This document shows, piece after piece, positions 6,999-18,256 of a stretch of 40,634 nucleotides of DNA (positions are counted from its first letter, which is position 1; each line of letters starts with the position of its first letter). Source of the stretch: Alphaproteobacteria bacterium (GTDB lineage Bacteria > Pseudomonadota > Alphaproteobacteria > Geminicoccales > Geminicoccaceae); assembly GCA_026990035.1 (NCBI GenBank), contig JALSIM010000038.1, positions 1 through 40,634 of the forward strand, written 5' to 3'. The position numbers and the translations under genes were made by a program. The notes under the pieces were generated by a model. The model saw only the letters and a list, made by a program, of their open reading frames with translations. It was not told the origin of the DNA and did not search any database.

Positions 6999-7955
6999 AT
7001 GCGCGTCCAGGAGCCGAACCGGGCGGCGGTGGAAACCCGCGATCACGCAAGGGTGACCTCGGTGCTGATGGTCGGCGTCGGCGGTCAGGGCATCCTGATG
7101 GTCTCCAAGGTGCTGGCGACCCTGTGCCAGAACGCCGGCATGGAGGTGAAGCAGTCCGAAGTCCATGGCATGGCGAAGCGGGGCGGGGCGGTGTTCTCCC
7201 ACATCCGCTTCGGCCCCGAGGTGCACTCGCCCCTGATCCCCGAGGGCGAAGCCGACGTGCTGCTGGCCCTCGAATGGGCCGAGGGGCTGCGCTGGCTCCA
7301 TTACCTGCGCCCCGGGGAGGGGGTGTTCATTTCCGATGTGCGCCGCATCGTGCCGCCCTTCGCCTGCCGCAATCGCGGCCGCGGCGTCACCCCCGAATAC
7401 GCCCGCGCCACTCCGGCCGAGATCATCGGCCGGCTCGGCACCGGCTACGCCCTCGACGCCACCGGCATCGCCCGCGGACTCGGCAACGAGCGCACCGCCA
7501 ACACGGTGCTCCTCGGCGTCCTCTCCACCGCCCTCGCGTTCCCCGAAGAGGCGTGGATCGAGGTCATCAGCCGGGTGGTGCCGGCCGAGACCCTGGAGAT
7601 CAACCGCGCCGCCTTCCTCGCCGGTCGCGCCTGGGTGGCCGAGGCGACGGTGCCCGAGGAGGAAGCATCGCCGGTGACCGCCGACCCGCTGCTGGCGAGG
7701 ATCACCCATCGGCTCGAGATCACCCGTGCCTGGTGCAAGGGCTGCGACATCTGCGTGAAGTTCTGCCCCGAGCGCTGCCTCGTGCTGGACGAGGAACAGA
7801 TCGCCCTGCTCGCGGAACCGGAGGCCTGCACCGGCTGCCGTCTCTGCGAATGGCTGTGCCCCGACTTCGCCATCCGCCTGCACAAGGAGGTTCCCGCGCC
7901 CGGCGCCTCGACGTCTCCGGAGACGACCTCCGGCACGGCCGGATGCGACCGATGA
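6999..7955 (+). CDS. iorB: IorB beta subunit fused to a 2[4Fe-4S] ferredoxin domain
   Basis: A 318-residue fusion. Residues about 20-220 are the gamma-type domain of 2-oxoacid:ferredoxin oxidoreductases (VGVGGQGILMVSKVLA near the N-terminus, then QSEVHGMAKRGGAVFSHIRFG), the usual IorB partner of IorA. Residues about 235-300 add a bacterial-type ferredoxin with two cluster motifs, CKGCDICVKFCPERC and CTGCRLCEWLCP. Such a ferredoxin is normally a separate delta subunit (KorD/PorD) of the 2-oxoglutarate or pyruvate enzyme. IorB alone is about 200 residues. The fused domain could therefore serve the korABC enzyme encoded next, or both enzymes. The start four bases after iorA is natural. The stop overlaps the korA start as ATGA, so the genes are translationally coupled. 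Confidence 0.9.
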   Translation: MRVQEPNRAAVETRDHARVTSVLMVGVGGQGILMVSKVLATLCQNAGMEVKQSEVHGMAKRGGAVFSHIRFGPEVHSPLIPEGEADVLLALEWAEGLRWLHYLRPGEGVFISDVRRIVPPFACRNRGRGVTPEYARATPAEIIGRLGTGYALDATGIARGLGNERTANTVLLGVLSTALAFPEEAWIEVISRVVPAETLEINRAAFLAGRAWVAEATVPEEEASPVTADPLLARITHRLEITRAWCKGCDICVKFCPERCLVLDEEQIALLAEPEACTGCRLCEWLCPDFAIRLHKEVPAPGASTSPETTSGTAGCDR

Positions 7956-9088
7956 CCGCCCACCTGCGCAATCTTCAGGGCAATGCCGCCTGCGCCCTCG
8001 GCGCCATCGCCGCCGGCTGCCGTTTCTATGCCGGCTATCCCATCACCCCGTCCTCGGAAATCGCCGAATGGATGGCGGCGGAGCTGCCGCGGGTGGGAGG
8101 GATCTTCGTCCAGATGGAGGACGAGATCGCCTCCATGGCGGCGGTGATCGGCGCCTCGCTGGGCGGGATGAAGGCGATGACCGCCACCTCCGGCCCGGGT
8201 TTTTCCCTCAAACAGGAGAATCTCGGCTACGCGGTGATGGCCGAGGTGCCCTGCGTGATCGTCGATGTGATGCGCGGGGGACCTTCCACCGGCATGCCGA
8301 CGCGTCCCTCCCAGGCCGATGTCATGCAGGCCCGCTGGGGCACCCACGGCGATCACCCGAGCCTCGTCCTCGCCCCGCACTCGGTGGCGGAGATCTACTC
8401 CGAGACCATCCGCGCCTTCGGCCTCGCCGAACGGCTGCGCACCCCCGTCGTCCTCCTCTACGACGAGACCCTCGGGCATCTGATCGAGACCATCGCCACC
8501 GAACCGCCGCCGCCCGAAGCCCTCCTCGAGCGGAAATGGGCGGAGGGGCCGCGCAGGGAGTACCGGCCCTACGCGGCCGGCGAGGATCTGGTGCCGGCGA
8601 TGGCCCGGCCGGGAGACGGCCATCGTGCCCACACCACCGGCCTGACCCACGACGAAACCGGCTTTCCGACCCAGGATCCCGAACGGGTGGCCCGACTCCT
8701 CGACCGTCTGCTCGGCAAGCTCGAGCACCATCGCGCCCTGATCGAGAAGGTGGACAGGGTGGAAACCGAGGATGCCGAGCTGCTGATCGTCGCCATCGGC
8801 ATCGCCGCCCGGGCCGCCAAGGCGGCGGTCGGCGCGCTGCGGCGGCAGGGGGTGAAGGCGGGCCTGTTCCGCCCGGTCACCCTCTGGCCGTTTCCGGAAG
8901 AGGGTTTCCGAAGCGCCGTCGCGACGGCGAAGACGGTGCTGGTGCCGGAGATGAACGCCGGCCAGCTCGTCCTCGAGATCGAGCGGCTGGCCCCCGCCGG
9001 GGTGACCGTCCACCGTCTCGGCCGTTACGACGGGGAGCCCATCGCGCCGGAGGAGATCGTCGCCGCGGCCCGGGAGCTCGTCCGATGA
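7952..9088 (+). CDS. korA: 2-oxoacid (probably 2-oxoglutarate):ferredoxin oxidoreductase, alpha subunit
   Basis: A 378-residue subunit carrying the pyrimidine-binding and C-terminal transketolase-like domains. Motifs are GCRFYAGYPITPSSEIAEWM near the N-terminus, the MEDEIASMAAVIGASLGG block and TSGPGFSLKQENLGYA. The C-terminal domain contains LFRPVTLWPFPE. With KorB it oxidises a 2-oxoacid with CoA to acyl-CoA, CO2 and reduced ferredoxin, or runs in reverse. Substrate is assigned by similarity to KorA rather than by residues I can test. The start at ATG 7952 overlaps the iorB stop (ATGA); an in-frame ATG at 7943 would add three residues. It overlaps korB by the same ATGA arrangement. Confidence 0.9.
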   Translation: MTAHLRNLQGNAACALGAIAAGCRFYAGYPITPSSEIAEWMAAELPRVGGIFVQMEDEIASMAAVIGASLGGMKAMTATSGPGFSLKQENLGYAVMAEVPCVIVDVMRGGPSTGMPTRPSQADVMQARWGTHGDHPSLVLAPHSVAEIYSETIRAFGLAERLRTPVVLLYDETLGHLIETIATEPPPPEALLERKWAEGPRREYRPYAAGEDLVPAMARPGDGHRAHTTGLTHDETGFPTQDPERVARLLDRLLGKLEHHRALIEKVDRVETEDAELLIVAIGIAARAAKAAVGALRRQGVKAGLFRPVTLWPFPEEGFRSAVATAKTVLVPEMNAGQLVLEIERLAPAGVTVHRLGRYDGEPIAPEEIVAAARELVR

Positions 9089-9936
9089 ACGAGATCGCTC
9101 TCACCAGTGCCGACCGGTTCGACATCCGCGACTGGTTGCGGCTCGAGATGTTCCCGCACTTCCTCTGTCCCGGATGTGGCCACGGCCTCGCGCTGCGGGC
9201 GTTTCTCTGGGCCGTCCACGAGCTCGGTATCGACAGGGACGCGCTGGCCGTGATCTCGGGCATCGGCTGCGCCGGCCGGCTCTCGGCCTATGTGGATGCC
9301 AACACCTTCCACGTGACCCACGGACGACCGCTCGCCTTCGCCACCGGCCTGAAGCTCGCGCGTCCCGATCTCACCGTCGTCGTCATCACCGGCGACGGCG
9401 ACGGGCTCGCCATCGGCGGCAATCATCTGATCCACGCCTGCCGCCGCAACCTCGATCTCACCTGCCTGCTGCTCAACAACGAGGTCTACGGCATGACCGG
9501 CGGCCAGGTTTCGCCGACGACCGCCGCGGAGCGCTACACCACCACCACCCCGGCGGGCAACTGCGAGCCCGGCTTCGACGCCTGCAAGCTCGCCGAAGGT
9601 GCCGGTGCCACCTTCGTCGGCCGGGAAGCGACCCTGCAGGTGCCGACCCTCAAGAATCTCATCCGCGAGGCCATCGCCCACAAGGGGTTCTCCTTCGTCG
9701 AGGTGATTTCGGACTGTACCGAGATCTTCGGCCGCAAGAACGCCCTCGGCAATTCGCCGGAGATGGTGCTGCGGCAGAAGGCGGGCATGCGACCCGACAA
9801 CTGGGGCAACAAGGTGGACCGTCCGTTCCGTCCCAATCCCTTCCCGACCGGCGTGTTCGTCCGCAAGACACGCCCCGAGTACCTGGAGCTCTACGAGGCG
9901 ATGACGGCCGCCGCGCGGCGCGAGGAACGGGATTGA
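9085..9936 (+). CDS. korB: 2-oxoacid:ferredoxin oxidoreductase, beta subunit (TPP-binding)
   Basis: A 283-residue catalytic subunit. It binds thiamine diphosphate through GDGDGLAIGGNHLIHACRRN and the following LLLNNEVYGMTGGQ. The N-terminal FCPGCGHG and GIGCAGR cysteines ligate the proximal [4Fe-4S] cluster in this family. Cytosolic; forms a heterodimer with KorA. The ATG at 9085 overlaps the korA TGA. The gene ends four bases before korC. No missing residues or frameshifts were seen. Confidence 0.92.
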   Translation: MNEIALTSADRFDIRDWLRLEMFPHFLCPGCGHGLALRAFLWAVHELGIDRDALAVISGIGCAGRLSAYVDANTFHVTHGRPLAFATGLKLARPDLTVVVITGDGDGLAIGGNHLIHACRRNLDLTCLLLNNEVYGMTGGQVSPTTAAERYTTTTPAGNCEPGFDACKLAEGAGATFVGREATLQVPTLKNLIREAIAHKGFSFVEVISDCTEIFGRKNALGNSPEMVLRQKAGMRPDNWGNKVDRPFRPNPFPTGVFVRKTRPEYLELYEAMTAAARREERD

Positions 9937-9939
9937 ACG

Positions 9940-10515
9940 ATGGGCGGGATGCTGCAGATCCGTCTTTCCGGCTCGGGTGGGCAGGGGCTCATCCTCGCCG
10001 GGCGCATTCTCGCCGCCGCCCTGGTCGCGGCCGGCCGCCGCGTGGCCCAGTCGCAGTCCTACGAGCCCACCTCGCGGGGCGGCCTCTCACGGGCCGATCT
10101 GGTGGTCACCGACGCCCCGGCCGATTTCCCGCTCGTCACCGCCCTCGACTACCTGGTGATCCTCGACGAACGCGCGGCCCACGCTTCCGACGATCTGTTG
10201 GCCGCCGGAAGCGTCGTCCTCTGCGATACGAGAAGAGTGACCTCCCGGATATCCGGTCCTTTCGCCCTCCACCGCCTGCCCCTCTGGGAGACCGCGATCG
10301 GCGTGGGCAGTCCGCGTGTCGCCAACATCGTGGCCCTCGGCGCGCTGGCCGCGATCGGCGGGATCGTCGCGCCGGATCTCCTGCGGCAGAAGGTGGTCGG
10401 TCTGGCGCCGCCGCGGTTCCGTGATCTCAACGCCGAGGCCTTCGATACCGGGTACGAACTCGCCGCCCACGCCCCAACGGTCGCCCGACCGTCTCAGCCC
10501 TCGGCGATGCTGTAG
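9940..10515 (+). CDS. korC: 2-oxoacid:ferredoxin oxidoreductase, gamma subunit
   Basis: A 191-residue subunit with the gamma-domain start IRLSGSGGQGLILAGRIL, followed by QSQSYEPTSRGGLSRADLVV. These are conserved in KorC/PorC proteins, where the domain contacts the TPP subunits. It lies three bases after korB and closes the five-gene cluster. A separate korD gene is absent; the ferredoxin function appears to be fused to iorB. The last 22 bases overlap, tail to tail, the end of the exporter gene on the other strand. Confidence 0.9.
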   Translation: MGGMLQIRLSGSGGQGLILAGRILAAALVAAGRRVAQSQSYEPTSRGGLSRADLVVTDAPADFPLVTALDYLVILDERAAHASDDLLAAGSVVLCDTRRVTSRISGPFALHRLPLWETAIGVGSPRVANIVALGALAAIGGIVAPDLLRQKVVGLAPPRFRDLNAEAFDTGYELAAHAPTVARPSQPSAML

Positions 10516-11399
10516 AGATCCGCCGGCGGCACCACCAGATCGTAGAGGAGCTTGCCACAGACCGCGAGCACCAGCAGGGCGAACAGCATCCGCACCTGTT
10601 CGCCGCGCAGATAGGCCGCCGCCCGGGTGCCGTACTGGGCGCCCACGACACCGCCGGCGATGAGCAGCACGCCGAGCACGATGTCCACCGTCTGGTTGGC
10701 GTAGGCGTGGAGAAAGCCGGTCAGGGCGGCGACGATGGCGATCTGATAGTGGGAGGTGCCGACCACCACCGTCGTCGGCATGCCGAGGAGGTAGATCATC
10801 GCCGGGATCAGCACGAAACCGCCGCCGATGCCGAGAATGGCGGCGAGGATGCCGCCGAGGAACCCCACCAGCAGCGGCGGCACCACGCTGATGTAGAGGC
10901 GGGAAGCGGAGAACCGCAGCCGCAGCGGCAGCTTGTGCATCCAGAAATGGCGCCGGCGCTGGCGACCGGCTCCCCGCCGCAGCCGCAGCCAGCTCGCCAG
11001 TCCCTCGACCAGCATCAGCCCGCCGACGGAGCCCAGGAACAGCACGTAGCCGAGACTGATGACGGTATCGATCTGGCCGATCTGGCGCAGCCAGCGGAAG
11101 ACGAGAACGCCGGCCAGGGAACCCACGAGCCCGCCGGCGACCAGCACCGAGCCCATGCGCAGATCGACCGTCCGCCGGCGGATGTGGGAGAGCACGCTGG
11201 AAAAGGAGGAGGCCAGGATCTGCGAGGTCTGGGTACCCACCGCCACCGCCGGCGGGATACCGATCAGGATGAGCAGCGGGGTCATGATGAACCCGCCGCC
11301 GACGCCGAACAGGCCCGAAAGATAGCCCACCACACCGCCGAGGCCGAGCAGCAGGAACAGGTTCACCGAGATTTCGGCGATCGGCAGGTAGATGTCCAT
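10494..11399 (-). CDS. TSUP (TauE/SafE) family membrane exporter
   Basis: A 301-residue inner-membrane protein with about eight hydrophobic segments. It has the internal duplication typical of the sulfite exporter TauE/SafE family: FGVGGGFIMTP at residues 31-41 and LGIGGGFVLIPA near 189-200. Family members move sulfite, sulfoacetate, 2-oxoacids or other small organic anions; the substrate here cannot be read from the sequence. A basic cytosolic loop (about residues 138-162) joins the two halves. The start at 11399 gives a short cytosolic N-terminus directly before the first helix. The frame is open further upstream, but that part is arginine-rich and non-coding in character. Convergent to korC, with a 22-base overlap. 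Confidence 0.88.
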   Translation of the reverse strand: MDIYLPIAEISVNLFLLLGLGGVVGYLSGLFGVGGGFIMTPLLILIGIPPAVAVGTQTSQILASSFSSVLSHIRRRTVDLRMGSVLVAGGLVGSLAGVLVFRWLRQIGQIDTVISLGYVLFLGSVGGLMLVEGLASWLRLRRGAGRQRRRHFWMHKLPLRLRFSASRLYISVVPPLLVGFLGGILAAILGIGGGFVLIPAMIYLLGMPTTVVVGTSHYQIAIVAALTGFLHAYANQTVDIVLGVLLIAGGVVGAQYGTRAAAYLRGEQVRMLFALLVLAVCGKLLYDLVVPPADLYSIAEG

Positions 11400-11512
11400 C
11401 CGTACGGGCGCCCGGCAGAAAACGGCGGCGTCACTGAACGCCCGGGGCCCGTCCGAGTCAAGCCGACCACCGGCCGGCGCGCCGGCGCCGCGCTGCCGGC
11501 GACGGCGGACTG

Positions 11513-14392
<2,880 letters not shown>

Positions 14393-14420
14393 TCCTTCCC
14401 TCCTGTCCGCAGCCGGCCCG

Positions 14421-14795
14421 TCAGGCCAGGCCCTCGACGTATTTCTCGTAGGCGTCCCGGTCCATCAGGCCTTCGAGTTCACCGGGATCGGCCAGTTTCA
14501 TCTTGAAGAACCAGCCCTCGCCCTCCGCGTCCTCGTTGACGATCTCCGGTTTGTCCTCGAGGGCACCGTTGACCTCGGTGACCTCGCCGCCGACCGGCGC
14601 ATAGACCTCGCTCGCCGCCTTGACGCTCTCGACGACCGCCGCCTGCTCGCCCTTGGCCAGTTTCTTTCCCACTTCCGGGAGTTCGACGAAGACGATGTCG
14701 CCGAGCTGCTCCTGGGCGTGATCGCTGATGCCGACGGTCGCATGCTCGCCCTCGACGCGGATCCATTCGTGCTCTTCGGTGTAATAGATCGTCAT
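14421..14795 (-). CDS. gcvH: Glycine cleavage system H protein
   Basis: A 124-residue lipoyl carrier protein, the usual length. The lipoylated lysine is in [15 protein letters not shown] (Lys59 from the chosen start). It shuttles the aminomethyl group between GcvP and GcvT. ATG 14795 is preceded by GGGAGAG at suitable spacing; an in-frame GTG directly before it (14798) would add one residue. It lies 13 bases after gcvT. Confidence 0.97.
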   Translation of the reverse strand: MTIYYTEEHEWIRVEGEHATVGISDHAQEQLGDIVFVELPEVGKKLAKGEQAAVVESVKAASEVYAPVGGEVTEVNGALEDKPEIVNEDAEGEGWFFKMKLADPGELEGLMDRDAYEKYVEGLA

Positions 14796-14808
14796 CACGG
14801 CTCTCCCT

Positions 14809-15906
14809 TCAGCGACGGTAGCGGTGGGGAACGAACGGCAGGCGGGCGACCTCGGCGGGAACGGCGCGACCGCGGACGAGCACCTCCAGCCGGGTGCCGG
14901 GTGCCTCGTGGGCGCTGTCCAGGTAACCCATGGCCACCGGTCCGCCGACCGTCGGCCCGAAGCCGCCGCTCGTGACCCTGCCGATCACGGCGCCTCCCGG
15001 CAGCCGGATTTCGGCCCCCTCGCGGACCGGGACCCGCCCCTCCGGCCGCAGTCCCGCGAGGCGCCGTGGCGCCCCTTCGCGGAGCTGACGCAGGATCACC
15101 TCGGCACCCGGGAACCCGCCTTCCTCCCGCCGCCGCCTGCCGATGGTCCACGCCAGTCCCGCCTCCACCGGTGTGGTGGTCTCGTCGAGGTCGTGGCCGT
15201 AGAGACAGAGCCCAGCCTCGAGGCGCAGGGAATCGCGCGCCCCGAGTCCGGCCGGCGCCACCTCCTCGGAGGCGAGCAGCGCCCGGGCGAGTTCGGTCGC
15301 GGCATCGGCCGGCACCGAAATCTCGAAACCGTCCTCCCCCGTGTAGCCGCAGCGGGCCACCCGGCACCGCGCACCGGCGAGTTCGAACCAGCCCGACTCC
15401 ATGAACCGCAGCTCGTCGACCTCCGGTCGCAGACGGGCGAGGACCTCCGCCGCCGCGGGGCCCTGCAGGGCCAGGAGGGCCCGGTCCTCGAGCGGCTCGA
15501 CGGTACAGGCTGGCTCCAGCGCCGCCTTCAGATGAGCGATGTCGGCCGCCTTGCGGGCGGCGTTGACCACCAGGAACAGCCCTTCCTTTTCCCGCCCGGC
15601 GATCAGATCGTCGAGGATGCCGCCCGCGTCATTGGTGAACATGGTGTAGCGGTTGCGGCCGACGGCGAGACCTCGGATGTCGGCGGGAACCAGCCCTTCC
15701 AGTGCCGCCGCCGCGTCCTCGCCGAGGATCCGGAGCTGCCCCATGTGGGAGACGTCGAACAGGGCGGCGCGGCTGCGGCAGTGACGATGTTCGGCGATGA
15801 TGCCGGCGGGGTAGCGGAGCGGCATCTCGTAGCCGGCGAAGGCCACCATCCGGGCGCCGAGCTCGAGATGCAGATCGAAAAGCGGTGTCCGTGCGGGAGA
15901 GGACAT
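14809..15906 (-). CDS. gcvT: Glycine cleavage system T protein (aminomethyltransferase)
   Basis: A 365-residue tetrahydrofolate-dependent aminomethyltransferase. It shows the N-terminal [23 protein letters not shown] block, the FDVSHMGQ motif and the C-terminal [19 protein letters not shown] motif. It releases ammonia and makes methylene-tetrahydrofolate from the H-protein intermediate. The start at 15906 ([11 protein letters not shown]) aligns with family N-termini. The longer open frame upstream runs through the riboswitch and is not coding. First gene of the operon; its leader carries a tandem glycine riboswitch. Confidence 0.96.
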   Translation of the reverse strand: MSSPARTPLFDLHLELGARMVAFAGYEMPLRYPAGIIAEHRHCRSRAALFDVSHMGQLRILGEDAAAALEGLVPADIRGLAVGRNRYTMFTNDAGGILDDLIAGREKEGLFLVVNAARKAADIAHLKAALEPACTVEPLEDRALLALQGPAAAEVLARLRPEVDELRFMESGWFELAGARCRVARCGYTGEDGFEISVPADAATELARALLASEEVAPAGLGARDSLRLEAGLCLYGHDLDETTTPVEAGLAWTIGRRRREEGGFPGAEVILRQLREGAPRRLAGLRPEGRVPVREGAEIRLPGGAVIGRVTSGGFGPTVGGPVAMGYLDSAHEAPGTRLEVLVRGRAVPAEVARLPFVPHRYRR

Positions 15907-15954
15907 GGTTCGGAATCCCCGGGTTCGGCACACACGGGCTCCGTGCCCGTGCCC

Positions 15955-16140
15955 GCCCCCTCTGTCCCGAACCTGAGAGATTCCGGAGCGACGACGGCTC
16001 CGTCCCCTTCGGTGGGGTGCATGCGCACCCGCTCTCCAGAGGGCCAACTCGCCGATGGTCCTGGTGCCTGAGAGTTTCCGGGGCGGTTGCTCCTTCGGCG
16101 CCGTTCCCACGCCGCAGCGCGAACGGACTCTCCCACCGGC
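15955..16140 (-). promoter_or_regulatory. Tandem glycine riboswitch upstream of gcvT
   Basis: On the minus strand two aptamers of the gcvT motif lie in series. The first has GGTGGGAGAGTCC, GCCGAAGGAGCAA and GGAAACTCTCAGGCACC. The second has CTCTGGAGAG, CACCGAAGGGGA and GGAATCTCTCAGG, ending about 50 bases before the gcvT start. The aptamers are joined by a short linker, as in the classic glycine riboswitch, which turns on glycine cleavage genes when glycine is high. The 5' limit may extend a few bases further. Confidence 0.93.
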
Positions 16141-16182
16141 GATTTCCAGCCGGAAATCAGACTACTCGCCGACCACCGCCCG

Positions 16183-16701
16183 TCAAGCCGGAGGGCGCCC
16201 CTCGAGCGTCCGCGTAAGATCGACGATCTCCGGCCGGTAGCCCAATGCGTGCAGGAAACGCAGGAAATCCCGTCGCCGGATGCTGGTCGTGGCGGCGTTG
16301 TCGAGCGGATGGAAATTGAGGGGATCCATGGTCAGCAGCCCGGCGTCGAGCACCACCCGCACCCGTCGCTCGCGGTCGTCGAGGAGGGCGAAGGGGGTGA
16401 CCGCCCCGGGGATCACTCCGAGGACCTCGGACAGCCGCTCCGGCTTGCCGAAACGCATCCGCGGGGCGCCGAGCAGCCGGGCGAGGGCGTTGATCCGCAC
16501 CGGCTGCTCGGCGCGGCACACCACCAGCCACAGGCCGCCCTCGCGGTCCTCCAGGAAGAGATTCTTGGTCCGGGCGCCCGGCAGATGACCGGTGTACCGG
16601 GCCGCCTCCTCGACGGTGAACACCGGCGGATGATCGATGGTGGTGGTTTCCACGCCGAGTTCGGCGAGATGGGCGAACAGGCGATCACGGGCACGGGACA
16701 T
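16183..16701 (-). CDS. Prolyl-tRNA editing deacylase, ProX/YbaK family
   Basis: A 172-residue YbaK-like aminoacyl-tRNA deacylase domain. Motifs are IDHPPVFTVEEAARYTGHLPGARTKNLFLED (the TKNLF lysine is the conserved active-site residue), then LLGAPRMRFGKPERL and LGVIPGAVTPFALL. These are typical of free-standing ProXp/PrdX editing enzymes that hydrolyse alanyl-tRNA(Pro). Start at 16701 (MSRARDRL); an in-frame start at 16737 would add an unlikely basic stretch. Cytosolic. It lies directly upstream of the glycine riboswitch on the same strand, probably as a separate unit. Confidence 0.88.
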   Translation of the reverse strand: MSRARDRLFAHLAELGVETTTIDHPPVFTVEEAARYTGHLPGARTKNLFLEDREGGLWLVVCRAEQPVRINALARLLGAPRMRFGKPERLSEVLGVIPGAVTPFALLDDRERRVRVVLDAGLLTMDPLNFHPLDNAATTSIRRRDFLRFLHALGYRPEIVDLTRTLEGRPPA

Positions 16702-16827
16702 GACCAGGGATCTACGGCCCGGGAACGATCGACGCAACGGGGGAAGGCGATCACGGAGCGGTTAGATGCATCCCGCGTCCCGAGACGCTAGGGATCGGAG
16801 CACGACCACGGGTAGAGGAGCCTCCGT

Positions 16828-18252
16828 TTGGCGACAGCGCGGTCTCTGGAAGCGGACATCTGCATTCTCGGCGCCGGTTCGGGTGGCCTCAGCGTCGCCG
16901 CCGGAGCGGCGCGAATGGGGGCGCGCACGGTGTTGATCGAGGCCGACCGCATGGGCGGCGACTGCCTCCATACCGGCTGCGTGCCCTCGAAAAGCCTGAT
17001 CGCCGCCGCGGCCGTCGCCGGCACGATCCGCGAGGCGGGACGCTTCGGCATTCGTACGACCGCGCCGGAGGTGGATTTCGCCGCCGTCGGACGCCACCTC
17101 CACGAGGTGATCGCCGCCATCGCCCCTCACGACAGCGAAGCCCGCTTCGAGGGTCTCGGGGTCACCGTGATCAGGGCCCGCGGCCGCTTCCTGGCCACCG
17201 ACAGGGTCGGTGCCGGAGAACGGGAGGTCCGGGCACGGCGCTTCGTGATCGCCACCGGTTCACGCCCCGCCGTACCACCCGTGACGGGTCTGGAGAAGGT
17301 CGATTTCCTCACCAGCGACACCATCTTCGAGCTCACGGAACGGCCCGGCCATCTGCTCGTCCTGGGCGCCGGGCCGGTCGGCTGCGAACTCGCCCAGGCC
17401 TTCCGCCGGCTCGGTGCCGAGGTCAGCCTCTTCGATCTCGGGCCGATCCTGCCGGGCGAGGATCCCGAACTCGTGGCGCCCCTGCGGGAGCGCCTCCTCG
17501 CCGAGCGGATCGCACTCTTCGAGCGGGTCCGCGTGCTGCGGGCGGAGCCGGGGCCGGCCCTCGTGGTGGCGGCGGAGGGCGGCGAAAGGCGGGTTCCGGG
17601 CACCCATCTCCTGGTGGCCGCCGGCCGCCGGCCCGCCATCGAGGATCTGGGACTGGAGGAGGCGGGAGTCCGGCACGGACCGGAGGGTATTCCCGTCGAT
17701 CGGCGGATGCGGACCTCGAACCGACGCGTCTACGCCATCGGCGACGTGGTGGCGGGCGCTCCCCGCTTCACCCATGCCGCCGCCTACGAGGCCGGCATCG
17801 TGCTCAGGAACGCGCTCCTGCGCCTGCCGGTCCGGGCCGGGCTCGGGCTCGTACCGCGGGTCGTCTACACCGAGCCGCAGATCGCCGGGATCGGGCTCAC
17901 CGAGACGGAGGCGGAGGCGCGCGGCGAGCGCTGCGAAGTGATTCGCGTGCCCTTCACCGAGAACGATCGTGCCCGCACCGAACGGGCCGAGGAGGGGCTG
18001 ATCAAGCTGGTGATCGGCAGGCGCGGCCGCATCCTCGGCGCCGGGCTGGTCGGCAGCCGGGTCGACGATCTTATGGCGCCGATCGCGATGGCCGTGCAGC
18101 AGGGCGCGCGCGCCTCGGCCCTGGCCGGGCTGCTGCTGCCCTATCCGACCCGGAGCGAGATCGTCAAACGGGCGGCCGGCCGGTATTACGAACCCCTGCT
18201 GTTCGGCCGCGGCATGCGCCGTTTGGTCCGATTCCTGTCCTGGCTGGGATGA
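16828..18252 (+). CDS. FAD-dependent disulfide oxidoreductase-like protein (mercuric reductase-like)
   Basis: A 474-residue flavoprotein. It has an FAD-binding GAGSGG near residue 15, the redox disulfide motif GGDCLHTGCVPSKS (Cys46, Cys51), an NAD(P)H-binding GAGPVGCELAQAFRRLG and the ATG-type FAD motif YAIGDVVAGAPRFTHAA. The C-terminal dimerisation domain ends in LLLPYPTRSEIVKRAAG; dihydrolipoamide and mercuric reductases have a catalytic His where a Tyr stands here (YPTRSE). It is thus probably a member of the MerA-like group that accompanies TVP38 proteins, with unknown substrate. Start is TTG 16828, with GAGGAG seven bases upstream. The TVP38 gene follows four bases later, so the two form an operon. 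No N-terminal metal-binding domain, so mercury reduction is not supported. Confidence 0.88.
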   Translation: MATARSLEADICILGAGSGGLSVAAGAARMGARTVLIEADRMGGDCLHTGCVPSKSLIAAAAVAGTIREAGRFGIRTTAPEVDFAAVGRHLHEVIAAIAPHDSEARFEGLGVTVIRARGRFLATDRVGAGEREVRARRFVIATGSRPAVPPVTGLEKVDFLTSDTIFELTERPGHLLVLGAGPVGCELAQAFRRLGAEVSLFDLGPILPGEDPELVAPLRERLLAERIALFERVRVLRAEPGPALVVAAEGGERRVPGTHLLVAAGRRPAIEDLGLEEAGVRHGPEGIPVDRRMRTSNRRVYAIGDVVAGAPRFTHAAAYEAGIVLRNALLRLPVRAGLGLVPRVVYTEPQIAGIGLTETEAEARGERCEVIRVPFTENDRARTERAEEGLIKLVIGRRGRILGAGLVGSRVDDLMAPIAMAVQQGARASALAGLLLPYPTRSEIVKRAAGRYYEPLLFGRGMRRLVRFLSWLG

Positions 18253-18256
18253 GGGG

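Noticed and set aside
16828-18252. Mercuric reductase (merA) with a mer operon
   Set aside because: No N-terminal metal-binding domain, no C-terminal cysteine pair, no mer genes nearby, and the catalytic His is replaced.
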